Positions 6,592 to 15,424 of a stretch of 15,724 nt of DNA are shown one piece after another. Each line of letters begins with the position of its first letter. Positions within the stretch are counted from its first letter, which is position 1. The translations under genes and the position numbers were made by a program. The notes beneath the pieces are model-generated. The model did no database searches, was not told where the DNA came from, and saw only the letters and a program-made list of their open reading frames with translations. Origin of the DNA: CAXBGS01 sp963975425 (GTDB taxonomy: Bacteria; Planctomycetota; Planctomycetia; Pirellulales; Pirellulaceae); assembly GCA_963975425.1 (NCBI GenBank), contig CAXBGS010000026.1, positions 1 through 15,724 of the forward strand. The letters run 5' to 3'.

Positions 6592-9500
6592 CGGTGTCGC
6601 AAGAGACGATAGATTTGATCGACCGCGTTTGCCTTGGTGAGGCCACCGCAGCGGAGGTCGCCAAATTAGATGCGTTGGTCTGTGGGTCCGGCGAAGCACG
6701 GGCGGCTTATGTTCGCCGCGCGGAATTTCACAATGGTCTGCGTGATTTCGCAGAGTCGAATTCGATGGTCGATTCAATCAAGTCGTTGGCTGCGGCGGGA
6801 TTTGGGCCTGAGTTTGCCACGGCTGAAGATCGCCCCATCCACGGTGAAATCAATCGAGATCAACCATCACGATCGCCGTTTTTTATTCCCTTTGCTGTGA
6901 CATCGGCATTGGTTTCTATCGTGTTGATTGCGGCATCGATGTGGGTGCTTCAGCGTCAAACGCCACGGCGTGTCGCGCAACAACAACAACAGGCCGTGTT
7001 GTCATCGCCGGCGGTCACGGACGGTCAATCGCAGGGCAAGGCCGCCGAAACCGGTCTGTCGAATCCTTGGAAAACACTCCAGACGACAGGTTCGATGAAT
7101 CATCCGGGCCTGAACGAACGCAGTGTGCCGGTTGCCCGGCGGGACCGTCCGATTAAGTTCAATCGCGACATTCGACCGATATTGTCCGAGACGTGTTTCC
7201 ATTGTCACGGCCCTGACGAGCATGCTCGACGTGCCGATTTGCGACTCGATACGATCGCCGGTGCAACCGAGGATCTTGGCGGGTACCAAGCGATCGTGCC
7301 GGGAAATTTAGACGAGAGCGAAGCGTGGCGACGCATCTTGTCGGACGATCCAGACGAGTTGATGCCCCCGGCCGAATCGCACCTCGTGCTGACACCCGAC
7401 CAAAAGCAGATGTTTCGGCGTTGGATCGAAGAAGGCGCCGTGTATGAAGGACACTGGGCCTTTCAACCACCTGTCGCCCGCTCATCCACTGTCACTGACG
7501 AGGCAAACGATTCAGAGACAGCATGGGGACGCAACGAGATTGATGCGTTTGTGCTGGCTCGATTAGCAGAAGAAGGAATGAAGCCTTCGCGTGAGGCCGA
7601 CGCCAGAACTCTCATTCGTCGATTGTCGTTCGATTTGACGGGGCTGCCACCGTCGGTGAATGAAGTGCGCAAGTTCATTCGCGATTATCGCGAACGAGGC
7701 GAAGCGGCTTGGCAGGACGCGATCACACGTTTGTTGGATTCGCCCCACTTCGGTGAACGAATGGCGGTGCCATGGATGGACCAGTCGCGTTACGCCGATA
7801 CCAATGGCTACTCGATCGACGGCGGGCGGCATATGTGGTTGTGGCGAGATTGGGTGATCCAAGCCTACAACGACAACATGCCTTTTGACCAGTTTGCCAT
7901 CGAGCAGTTGGCCGGTGACCTGCTTCCCGGTGCGACGGATTCGCAGCGAATCGCGACCGGATTCAATCGTAACCACATGATCACGCACGAAGGTGGCACG
8001 ATCCCGGCCGAGAATTTGACCAACTACGCCGCCGATCGCGTGAAGACAACAAGCGAAGTTTTTCTAGGACTGACGATGGGCTGTGCTCAATGTCACGACC
8101 ACAAGTACGACCCGATTTCGCAGCAAGAGTACTACGAATTTTTTGCGTTCTTCAATGAACTTAGTGATAAAGGCAACGACGGCAACGGAGGGCTGAACGC
8201 GTCACCAAGTATCACGGCCCAGACTGTCATCGAGACCGATGAACTTGCCGAATTAGAGCGAGAATTAGAGCAACAGCAACATCAGTGGCTAACCTATACA
8301 GACGGGTTTGATGAGTGGGTATCAGCGGCGCGCAAAGAGATACTCACGCGTGGAGTTGGTTTCGGACTGCGAGAGTTGAAACTCTTGGATGTGTCCTCGC
8401 CGAACCGACCTGGTCCTTACGAAATTCGCGATGACGGAAGCGTATTCGCGTCGGTACCAAGTCGAGGGCTTAACGCGTTTAGCCACGTTCTCCAGCTAAG
8501 TGGCGAGACTCCGGTTTCTGGCATTCGCATCCAGTTCTTTCCTCATGCCGGCGTCGCCGATAATGTCGCTGAAAAGGCGGGCAAAGATGGAACCGGTAAA
8601 GGCGGTGGTGATGCGTCAGCGACGTTGACGCCTCATCCTGAAGGGGTTCCGAAAATCACAACAGTCTTGGCTTCTGCGGGGAATTTGCCTGCGAAACAGG
8701 TCGATTACCATCAGCAACTAGGCTTGTCCTTTGCGACGGCCAGTTCGTCGATCGACGGGCACGCACCCCATGCTGTTTTGGATGAACGGAATCTGGATTG
8801 GTGGCAACCCGACGATGCAACACAGCCTCAACATTTAACGTTGACGTTCGACGAGCCGATTGATCCGGTCAAGACGCCCTACTTAAGCGTCATGGTCTTT
8901 TTCGGTAGGCCCAATTCGCTTCCGAGCCACTGGCGCATCGATGGGTTTTCTGGGAACGACACCGACAGCATCTATCCCGCACAAATGGTCGACGCGCTGT
9001 CGCGGCCCCTGCGGAAAGGTTCACCGGATTGGACCAAAGCGGAAGAGGAGCTGATCAGACAACAGTTCCGCGAGCGCGCCGAGCAATTGGAACCGCTGCG
9101 AATTCGCATCGCCAATTTGAGTGAACGAATTGCGGTATTAAGCGAGTCGTTTTCGACAATGGTCATGGATACGGCCAAAGAGCCGCGGCAAACCTTTGTG
9201 CTTTCACGTGGTCAATACGACGCGCCGCTGGATCCGGTCGAATCGAATACGCCTCGCGCCTTGCCGCCCCTGCCCACCAACGACCGGGCGACGCGATTAG
9301 ATTTTGCTCGGTGGTTGGTCCAGTCCGATCATCCGCTGACGTCGCGAGTGGCGGTGAACCGATTGTGGGCACTGTTCTTCGGGACGGGAATCGTCGCAAC
9401 CTCAGCCGATTTTGGTTCGCAAGGCCAATGGCCTAGTCACCCGGAATTGCTCGACTGGCTGGCGATTCGTTTTGTCGATTCCGGTTGGGATCAAAAGGAA

Positions 9501-10253
9501 CTGATCCGCACGATCGTTAGCAGTGCGACCTATCGCCAGGACTCTTCGGTCACACAGGATCAAGGAACATTGGATCCCCAAAACCGATTGTTGGGTCGGG
9601 GGCCGAGATTCCGCTTGCCGGCGGAGTTCATTCGCGACCAAGCTTTGGCATTGAGCGGGCTGCTGGTGCCACGCATCGGTGGACCCAGTGTTCAACCCTA
9701 CCAGCCAATGGGGCTGTGGAAAGAAGTGAGCCACTTTGGCAGCACTCCAGCAACCAAGCAAGTCTTTGTGCAAGATCGTGGCGAAAAACGTTACCGCCGA
9801 AGTCTTTACACGTTTGTCAAGCGAACAAGTCCGCATCCCAGTATGGCTGCGTTTGATGCGCCTAATCGCGAGATGTGCATCATGCAACGCGGCGTGACCA
9901 ATACGCCGATGCAAGCACTGGTCACGCTTAATGATCCCCAGTTTTCCGAAGCAGCTCGCGTGTTTGCACAGCACTTGCTGGTCGAAACTCGCGACAAAAC
10001 CGAAACTCAGCGAATGCATCAAGCGTTCGAAAAAGTCACCGGTCGTCTGCCTAAACGCGAAGAAGCACAGGTCATCGAAGAGTTTTTCGGCGGTGAGTTG
10101 GAACGATACCGCCAGGATGTCGACGCGGCACAGCTAGCGATCCGTGTCGGCGATTCGCCATGTGATCCAAGCCTGGATCCGGCGATGCTCGCCGCCTGGA
10201 CCAGCGTAGCAAGCCTGTTGATGAATCTTAGTGAGACGCTGACGCGTTCTTGA
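6588..10253 (+). CDS. Anti-sigma-like / membrane span / PSCyt1-DUF1549-DUF1553 fusion protein
   Basis: Predicted 1221 residues. Residues 1-60 are a small acidic helical segment (IDRVCLGEATAAEVAKLDAL, then RRAEFHNGLRDF) like the cytoplasmic anti-sigma part beside planctomycete ECF genes. It lacks the zinc-binding HxxxCxxC motif. One membrane span follows (~98-121), then a Gln-rich linker. PSCyt1 (~187-285) has the haem-c motif CFHCH (203-207) and possible axial Met259 (LMPP). DUF1549 (~315-530) has a second motif, CAQCH (499-503). A coiled coil (~549-567), a beta-rich sugar-binding-like middle (~586-805) and another coiled coil (~817-855) lead to DUF1553 (~898-1205, RLDFARWLVQSDHPLTSRVA). Most relatives are secreted and begin with a signal peptide before PSCyt1, so the cytoplasmic head is the odd part. 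The haems should lie on the outer face. Function of these cytochrome proteins is not well established; roles in degrading complex sugars have been suggested for the phylum. Confidence 0.85.
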   Translation: MTVSQETIDLIDRVCLGEATAAEVAKLDALVCGSGEARAAYVRRAEFHNGLRDFAESNSMVDSIKSLAAAGFGPEFATAEDRPIHGEINRDQPSRSPFFIPFAVTSALVSIVLIAASMWVLQRQTPRRVAQQQQQAVLSSPAVTDGQSQGKAAETGLSNPWKTLQTTGSMNHPGLNERSVPVARRDRPIKFNRDIRPILSETCFHCHGPDEHARRADLRLDTIAGATEDLGGYQAIVPGNLDESEAWRRILSDDPDELMPPAESHLVLTPDQKQMFRRWIEEGAVYEGHWAFQPPVARSSTVTDEANDSETAWGRNEIDAFVLARLAEEGMKPSREADARTLIRRLSFDLTGLPPSVNEVRKFIRDYRERGEAAWQDAITRLLDSPHFGERMAVPWMDQSRYADTNGYSIDGGRHMWLWRDWVIQAYNDNMPFDQFAIEQLAGDLLPGATDSQRIATGFNRNHMITHEGGTIPAENLTNYAADRVKTTSEVFLGLTMGCAQCHDHKYDPISQQEYYEFFAFFNELSDKGNDGNGGLNASPSITAQTVIETDELAELERELEQQQHQWLTYTDGFDEWVSAARKEILTRGVGFGLRELKLLDVSSPNRPGPYEIRDDGSVFASVPSRGLNAFSHVLQLSGETPVSGIRIQFFPHAGVADNVAEKAGKDGTGKGGGDASATLTPHPEGVPKITTVLASAGNLPAKQVDYHQQLGLSFATASSSIDGHAPHAVLDERNLDWWQPDDATQPQHLTLTFDEPIDPVKTPYLSVMVFFGRPNSLPSHWRIDGFSGNDTDSIYPAQMVDALSRPLRKGSPDWTKAEEELIRQQFRERAEQLEPLRIRIANLSERIAVLSESFSTMVMDTAKEPRQTFVLSRGQYDAPLDPVESNTPRALPPLPTNDRATRLDFARWLVQSDHPLTSRVAVNRLWALFFGTGIVATSADFGSQGQWPSHPELLDWLAIRFVDSGWDQKELIRTIVSSATYRQDSSVTQDQGTLDPQNRLLGRGPRFRLPAEFIRDQALALSGLLVPRIGGPSVQPYQPMGLWKEVSHFGSTPATKQVFVQDRGEKRYRRSLYTFVKRTSPHPSMAAFDAPNREMCIMQRGVTNTPMQALVTLNDPQFSEAARVFAQHLLVETRDKTETQRMHQAFEKVTGRLPKREEAQVIEEFFGGELERYRQDVDAAQLAIRVGDSPCDPSLDPAMLAAWTSVASLLMNLSETLTRS

Positions 10254-10305
10254 TGACCTGCCCGAAATGATAATTTGCTTGAATACTCTCGACGTAATTG
10301 ACCAA

Positions 10306-11817
10306 ATGAAAAATACCAACGAACTGGAATACGCCAAGTCGATGACCCGCCGCGCCCTGTTCGGTACGGCGGCGTCGGGAATCGGCAGCGTCGCATTGGG
10401 GAATATCGCGCTGCGACAACTATTCGCTGACGATTCGGTGCCAACAGCCACAACCGATACGCGGCCGGACAGTACGCATCTGAATTCGAATACCGGCGGG
10501 ATGCCGGGGTTGCCTCATTTCGCGCCCAAAGCGAAACGCGTGATCTATCTGTTCCAGTCGGGCGGCCCGAGCCACGTGGACCTGTTCGATCACAAGGATT
10601 TTCTTGATAAGAGTCACGGCAAGGATTTACCTGACTCGGTTCGCGGATCCCAACGGCTGACAGGAATGACATCGCGGCAAAAAAGCTTTCCGATCGTCAA
10701 GTCGCTGTGGGGTGGACGACGATGTGGGCAACACGGCACTTGGATCGGAGACCTGTTGCCGCACACGCAAACGATTGCAGACGATATCAGCATCGTTCGA
10801 TCGATGTGGACCGAAGCGATCAATCACGACCCGGCGGTGACCTATATCAACACCGGTTCGCAGCAAATGGGGCACCCGTCGATGGGCGCTTGGCTCAGCT
10901 ATGGACTTGGACGCGACAGCGAAAATTTTCCCGCCTATATGGTTCTGCTCAGTCAAGGGACCGGAAAGAACCCCGGACAGCCGTTGTTCTCTCGCTTGTG
11001 GGGCAGCGGCTATTTGCCCTCAAGCCATCAGGGTGTCATGTTGCGGCCAGGAGCCAATCCCGTGCTCTACTTGCAAAATCCACCGGGCGTCACCCGAAGC
11101 TCTCGACGCCAACTGCTGGATGCGCTCGCTGTTCTGAATCGAAAACAGGCCGCGGAAGTTGGAGACCCCGAAACGCTCGCCCGGATCGAGTCTTATGAAA
11201 TGGCGTATCGGATGCAAACTTCTGTTCCCGACTTGAGTGATCTCAGGGACGAAACCGAAGAGACATTTCAGCTGTACGGCGACGAATCGCGTCGGCCCGG
11301 AACCTTCGCCGCAAACTGTTTGCTCGCTCGCCGCATGGCCCAACGTGGTGTGCGATTCATCCAACTGTTCCATCGCGGTTGGGACCAACACATTTCCATC
11401 AAGTCACAACTGCCACGGCAATGCCAAGACGTCGACCAAGCTTCCGCGGCATTGATCAAAGACCTCAAGCGACTTGGGATGTTAGACGACACGCTAGTGA
11501 TTTGGGGCGGCGAGTTCGGGCGAACGGTCTATAGCCAAGGCGAACTCGGGGCGCCGACTGCGGGCCGTGATCACCATGGCCGATGTTTTTCGATCTGGAT
11601 GGCCGGCGGCGGAATCAAACGAGGATTCGATTACGGTGAGACCGACGATTTCGCTTACAATATCGCCAGCGACCCCGTCCATATCCGTGACTTGAACGCC
11701 ACCATTCTGCACCAGTTGGGGATCGATCATGATCGCTTTACTTTCAAGTTCCGGGGGCTCAGTCAACGCTTGACTGGCGTCGAAGATGCGTATGTGATCA
11801 AGCCGCTGATTAGTTGA
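10306..11817 (+). CDS. DUF1501 protein, alkaline-phosphatase/sulfatase-like, Tat-type export signal
   Basis: Predicted 503 residues from the ATG at 10306. An in-frame ATG at 10267 would add 13 residues without improving the signal. ATG 10342 (MTRRALFG) is also possible, but family members usually keep a short leader before the RR. A twin-arginine-like signal runs TRRALFGTAASGIGSVALG. Family motifs are in order: IYLFQSGGPSHVDLFD (80-95), HDPAVTYINTGSQQMGHPSM (184-203), GVRFIQLFHRGWDQH (358-372), LVIWGGEFGRT (397-407), GRDHHGRCFS (420-429) and DLNATILHQLGID (472-484). The GGEFGRT and RDHHG blocks match the metal-binding regions of the alkaline-phosphatase superfamily. DUF1501 genes normally sit just after DUF1549/DUF1553 genes, as here (52 bp downstream), suggesting a working pair in the envelope. 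Biochemical activity is not known from the sequence alone. Confidence 0.9.
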   Translation: MKNTNELEYAKSMTRRALFGTAASGIGSVALGNIALRQLFADDSVPTATTDTRPDSTHLNSNTGGMPGLPHFAPKAKRVIYLFQSGGPSHVDLFDHKDFLDKSHGKDLPDSVRGSQRLTGMTSRQKSFPIVKSLWGGRRCGQHGTWIGDLLPHTQTIADDISIVRSMWTEAINHDPAVTYINTGSQQMGHPSMGAWLSYGLGRDSENFPAYMVLLSQGTGKNPGQPLFSRLWGSGYLPSSHQGVMLRPGANPVLYLQNPPGVTRSSRRQLLDALAVLNRKQAAEVGDPETLARIESYEMAYRMQTSVPDLSDLRDETEETFQLYGDESRRPGTFAANCLLARRMAQRGVRFIQLFHRGWDQHISIKSQLPRQCQDVDQASAALIKDLKRLGMLDDTLVIWGGEFGRTVYSQGELGAPTAGRDHHGRCFSIWMAGGGIKRGFDYGETDDFAYNIASDPVHIRDLNATILHQLGIDHDRFTFKFRGLSQRLTGVEDAYVIKPLIS

Positions 11818-11842
11818 ATCGTTTCACGATGGGTCCGCAATC

Positions 11843-13123
11843 ATGAACAACCCTTCTTCGCAACCGCGGCGACATTTTCTCAAACGTACGATTGCGGCAT
11901 CTGCCGCCTGTGCGTTACCAATGTTTGTTCCCTCGTCCGTGCTGGGGCGGGACGGAGCAACCGCGGCAAGTGAAACGATCCGGGTTGGCGTGATTGGCAC
12001 CGGAAATCGCGCGCGTCAGTTGATGACCCAAATGGCTCAACCGGGAAAGCTGGTCGCCATCGCTGACTGTTACGAGCAAAAGATGATCGATGCTCAAAAG
12101 TCATTGGGCACCGATTTGCCAATGTACCGTGATTACCGAAAGATGTTCGACGACGAACAGCTTGATGCCGTGATCATCGGTACCCCTGATCATGGACGGT
12201 CGCTGCCTTGCGTGCGCGCCTGCCAAGCGGGGCTGGATGTATATGCGGAAAAACCTTTGACCGCGTACATCCAGGAAGGCCGCGCGGTTGTCGAAGCCGC
12301 CCGAAAGTATGACCGTGTCTTTCAGGTTGGCACTCAGCAACGAACCATGGAATTGAACCGATTTTGTTGCGACTTTGTGCGGCAAGGCCGACTTGGCGAA
12401 TTGAAAGTTGTGCAAGCCGTCAATTACTCCGGCCCGACCAAATACCCAGGCGTCGACGCATTACCCGCAGAGCCGATTCCGGACGGAGACGATTGGGATG
12501 TTTGGTGTGGCCCGACTCCGCGTCGCGCTTTTAATCGCAAACTGCAATTTGGATGGATGCTCTGGTGGGATTACTCCGGCGGCCAGATGACAAATTGGGG
12601 CGCGCACGGGGTTGACCAGATTCAATCGGCACTCGGCAAAAGCCTGACCGGACCTCGCGAATTGTGGCCGGTGACTGACGGACCCAATGGCAAAGTTTCC
12701 ATGAAATACGCCGACGGTACCCTCGTGCGTTTCGAACTAGAAAGCGGTCCGATGGGCGGAGCGATCTTTTCGGGTACCGAAGCGAAAGTGGAAATCAACC
12801 GAAACCGCTTTGCGACCAACCCGCCTGATTTTGTCCGCGATGCGCCCGATCCCGAAGTTCAAAAGAAGTGGGAGGGACCTGGCTGGACCGCGGCACCTCA
12901 TTTGGCAAACTGGCTCGATTGCATCAAGACAAGACAGAAACCGAATGCTGACGTCGAGATCGGCCATCGTTCGATTTCCGTCTGTCACCTGCTGAATATC
13001 ACACGCGAAGTTGGCCGCAAGCTGATCTGGGATCCCGAAAACGAGCGTTTCGAAGACGACGACGCTGCCAATCAATTGCTCAAACGCCCCAGACGCGCCG
13101 GATACGAACTGCCAGTTGTCTGA
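11843..13123 (+). CDS. Tat-exported Gfo/Idh/MocA-family oxidoreductase
   Basis: Predicted 426 residues. The N-terminus has a strong twin-arginine signal (PRRHFLKRTIAASAACALPM), so a folded, cofactor-loaded enzyme is exported. The Rossmann domain begins at IRVGVIGTGNRARQ (G49-G54, NAD(P) binding) and includes VAIADCY (71-77), an acidic residue at the usual position for ribose contact. AEKPL (135-139) carries the conserved Lys137. The C-terminal beta-sheet domain contains WWDYSGGQMTNWGAHGVDQI (241-260), with Asp243 and His255 in the catalytic region typical of this subfamily. Such enzymes oxidise or reduce sugar hydroxyls with a tightly bound nicotinamide. It follows the DUF1501 gene by 25 bp in the same direction and is likely co-transcribed. 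Partnership with the cytochrome/DUF1501 pair in sugar modification is an inference from context; the substrate is unknown. Confidence 0.9.
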   Translation: MNNPSSQPRRHFLKRTIAASAACALPMFVPSSVLGRDGATAASETIRVGVIGTGNRARQLMTQMAQPGKLVAIADCYEQKMIDAQKSLGTDLPMYRDYRKMFDDEQLDAVIIGTPDHGRSLPCVRACQAGLDVYAEKPLTAYIQEGRAVVEAARKYDRVFQVGTQQRTMELNRFCCDFVRQGRLGELKVVQAVNYSGPTKYPGVDALPAEPIPDGDDWDVWCGPTPRRAFNRKLQFGWMLWWDYSGGQMTNWGAHGVDQIQSALGKSLTGPRELWPVTDGPNGKVSMKYADGTLVRFELESGPMGGAIFSGTEAKVEINRNRFATNPPDFVRDAPDPEVQKKWEGPGWTAAPHLANWLDCIKTRQKPNADVEIGHRSISVCHLLNITREVGRKLIWDPENERFEDDDAANQLLKRPRRAGYELPVV

Positions 13124-13146
13124 CGACGACGATCGATGTTCGCAAC

Positions 13147-13171
13147 ACCAGCAATCCGCAGTCGTGCTGGT
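13147..13171. terminator. Hairpin at convergent 3' ends
   Basis: ACCAGCA (13147-13153) and TGCTGGT (13165-13171) are perfectly complementary with an 11-base loop. They sit 23 bases after the stop of the Gfo/Idh/MocA gene, in the 207-bp gap between convergent genes. A second pairing, GGGCCAG (13192-13198) with CTGGCCC (13227-13233), follows. No T-run is present, so Rho-independent termination is only suggested. Confidence 0.3.
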
Positions 13172-13330
13172 CGAACCGATTCCTTTAACGCGGGCCAGTT
13201 TCACCATCTTGCTTCTGGCAAACGATCTGGCCCAGCAAATCGAAATCTTTCTGTCAAGATTGCATTCCGGACTTGATCGCATACCACCATTCGCGACACC
13301 GAGTTGGTGCGGGATATCAGCAAAGACTCG

Positions 13331-14140
13331 TCATACGACTTGACCCAGCTTTGTGGCTTTCGTGGCAATGAACGTTGGAATGTACTCGGAAATCGGCCAC
13401 TCCGACCAACAGTCCTCGAACATGCCAGTGATCGCGAGACCCGCATCGATCTGTCCGCCGACTTGATCCTTCAGTGAATGTCCAAAACAGAATGGCTCAT
13501 CGTCGGCAAGATAGGCTTGCCGCTGATCCAAAGAAAGAGACCCGAGATCCGAATACGGGATCTTGTGACAGACCTTAAACTCACCTCTTTCCATCAATTG
13601 ATCGTCAAATAGATAGAGCAGCGGGTTGACGATTCCTGCAAGCAAGTTGGCTCCTGGTTTCATGACCCGAGCCGCTTCCTTCCAGACCGGCAGTACGTCG
13701 GCAGCAAAGCAGTTCGAACACGGATGAACAATCAAGTCGAACGATTCGTTTTCGAAAACGGATAGATCAGCCATATCGCCTTGCACTAAATCGATATTCA
13801 GTCCTTCACGATCTGCCACAAGTCGGTCTTGCGCCAACTGAGCTGGTGAATTGTCGAACACGGTTACGTTGGCTCCAGCCGCCGCGAGAATCGGAGCCTG
13901 TTGGCCACCGCCACTGGCGAGGCAGAGAACCTCGATAGAATTCGCGCGGAAATCGGGAAACCACTCGCGAGGAACAGGTTTTTCGGGCGTGAGAATGATC
14001 TGCCAATCATCCTTCCGGGCTCGTTGAATCTCTTCCGACGATACCGGTATCGTCCAGCGGTTTTTTTTGCGAACCTGACTGTCCCAAGCCGCACGGTTAT
14101 AAGCAACGATGTCATGCGCGGGATCGAGTTTTTGGTTCAT
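13331..14140 (-). CDS. Class I SAM-dependent methyltransferase
   Basis: Predicted 269 residues, cytoplasmic, no signal peptide or membrane span. The SAM-binding Rossmann core starts at VLCLASGGGQQ (71-81, motif I, glycine-rich). It continues with VTVFDNSPAQL (Asp96, ribose-binding acidic residue), QGDMADL (120-126, adenine contact) and FDLIVHPCSNCF (134-145, motif IV). The KPGANLLAG strand (161-169) completes the Methyltransf_11-type order. The N-terminal stretch DIVAYNRAAWDSQV and the block EKPVPREWFPDF are shared by a widespread uncharacterised subfamily, so start and length look complete. The target substrate is unknown; small molecules are more usual than nucleic acids for this group. It lies 75 bp downstream of the serine hydrolase in the same direction and may share its transcript. 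Confidence 0.9.
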   Translation of the reverse strand: MNQKLDPAHDIVAYNRAAWDSQVRKKNRWTIPVSSEEIQRARKDDWQIILTPEKPVPREWFPDFRANSIEVLCLASGGGQQAPILAAAGANVTVFDNSPAQLAQDRLVADREGLNIDLVQGDMADLSVFENESFDLIVHPCSNCFAADVLPVWKEAARVMKPGANLLAGIVNPLLYLFDDQLMERGEFKVCHKIPYSDLGSLSLDQRQAYLADDEPFCFGHSLKDQVGGQIDAGLAITGMFEDCWSEWPISEYIPTFIATKATKLGQVV

Positions 14141-14215
14141 TGCTTGTGGGTTTCCGTTTGGATGACTCTTGCGAGCAAATCTGAGTACCGCTGACGTTCA
14201 ACATTGAGGTCAGCA

Positions 14216-15424
14216 TTACTTGGCGAACGAATCCATGCGGCGCAACAACGTGTCCGAAATTCGTCGCTCCAGCTCGATTCGGAACGCTTTGATGTCTGAC
14301 CCGCGTGTTTGGGTAAGCATGATCCCAATGGTGTCAGTCTCAAAGTCGATCCAGACATTTGTACCACTCGACCCCGTATGTCCGAAGCCAACGGGCTTGC
14401 CTTGGTCGTCTCTCTTGCGAACAAAGAGACCACCCCTAGCAACACCGGTCAACTCGTTCGCTTGAAGCATTTCCGAATGCGTTTGCGGTGTCAGGAAGAC
14501 ACGATCACCGTGGACACCACCGCTGCGAATCATCTGCAACCACTTCAGAAGATCTGGAGCCGTCGAGACAATGGTGCCTCCAGAGGCGGTGTACCGATTC
14601 GGTTTGGTTTGCGAAATTCCTTTATAGACGCGTAATCCACCACCGACCTTTTTGTCGCGATAATAGCGAGTCGGCATTTGACGTCGCATGCGCTCGAGTC
14701 CGGTTTCGTCCCAATAGAACGTCGTCTTCATTTCCAGCGGGATACATAAGTGCGTCTGTAGCATTTCGTTTCTTGGTTGATCACTTACGATCTCTCCGAT
14801 CCTTGCGAGAACGTCGGTGCCAATCCCACTGTAAGCGAACTTTGTGCCGGGCTGTGTGACAAAAGGAAACTCGATCGCGACCCTCTTTACGACGTCCTCG
14901 AGTGTTTTGCCCTTCGTCCACTTCTGAAACCAAATCTTGCCTGACTTGGCGTCGTCGTGACGCAGCCCAGAGGAATGCGTGAGTAGTTCAGAAACGATCG
15001 GTTGACGATCCAGTGCAGCACCCGACTCCAGTTTTATCTCGTTGAATTCGGGCAGGTATTTAGCGACGGGAGTCTGCAGGTCTAGGATTCCGACGTCTGC
15101 CAGTCGAAACATGGTCGTCCCAAGCATCGGTTTGCTGATCGAGGCGACAACCACCGGCGTGTCCACCTCGAAAGGAGTCTCGGATTCAAGATCGGCGAAA
15201 CCAAAACCGGATTGGAAGACAATCTCACCGTCATGCAATACGACGACAGACCCACCCGCCACAACTCCTTGGTCGACGGACCTCTCCAGGAATTCGCGAA
15301 TCGGACCGAAATCGTCGGTGGTTTCACCGAGACAACTGCCTGGCGAAAACGCAGCAAAGAAAACGCCAAGAAGCAATGGGCAGGAAAGGGGAGAGAATAA
15401 GTGGTGTCTCATGTACAATCTCAT
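14216..15424 (-). CDS. Secreted serine hydrolase, class C beta-lactamase/esterase-like
   Basis: Predicted 402 residues. The N-terminus has a hydrophobic signal (SPLSCPLLLGVFFAAFSPGS). The start at 15424 is tentative because an ATG four codons on (15412) gives an equally good signal. The beta-lactamase (PF00144) fold is shown by ASISKPM with the SxxK nucleophile pair Ser95/Lys98. KFAYSGIGTDVL supplies the Tyr198 motif, and GHTGSSG (348-354) is the KTG-equivalent (HTG). Supporting blocks are GVVAGGSVVVLHDGEIVF (53-70), SELLTHSSGLRHDD (145-158) and ASGGTIVSTAPDLLKW (280-295). The second motif is YSG rather than YxN, as in many esterase and peptidase members, so penicillin hydrolysis should not be assumed. 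It would act outside the cytoplasm on esters or D-amino-acid peptides; the exact substrate is not visible. Confidence 0.88.
   Translation of the reverse strand: MRLYMRHHLFSPLSCPLLLGVFFAAFSPGSCLGETTDDFGPIREFLERSVDQGVVAGGSVVVLHDGEIVFQSGFGFADLESETPFEVDTPVVVASISKPMLGTTMFRLADVGILDLQTPVAKYLPEFNEIKLESGAALDRQPIVSELLTHSSGLRHDDAKSGKIWFQKWTKGKTLEDVVKRVAIEFPFVTQPGTKFAYSGIGTDVLARIGEIVSDQPRNEMLQTHLCIPLEMKTTFYWDETGLERMRRQMPTRYYRDKKVGGGLRVYKGISQTKPNRYTASGGTIVSTAPDLLKWLQMIRSGGVHGDRVFLTPQTHSEMLQANELTGVARGGLFVRKRDDQGKPVGFGHTGSSGTNVWIDFETDTIGIMLTQTRGSDIKAFRIELERRISDTLLRRMDSFAK

Noticed and set aside
9402..10672. Two long minus-strand frames (206 and 217 residues)
   Set aside because: They run antisense to DUF1553 and DUF1501 coding sequence, which carry clear family motifs; the antisense peptides match nothing recognisable.
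13192..13233. Mutually exclusive pairings (GCCAG 13194-13198 with CTGGC 13215-13219, or GGGCCAG with CTGGCCC 13227-13233), suggesting a switch
   Set aside because: It sits at convergent 3' ends, not before a gene, and short GGCC-type pairings arise easily in this sequence.
12737..13282. 181-residue minus-strand frame at the end of the oxidoreductase gene
   Set aside because: Mostly antisense to conserved Gfo/Idh/MocA sequence and rich in Arg/Ser/Cys as expected of a shadow.
13116..13343. 75-residue plus-strand frame in the convergent gap
   Set aside because: It overlaps the end of the oxidoreductase gene and contains the hairpins expected at a 3' junction; no domain or plausible ribosome site.
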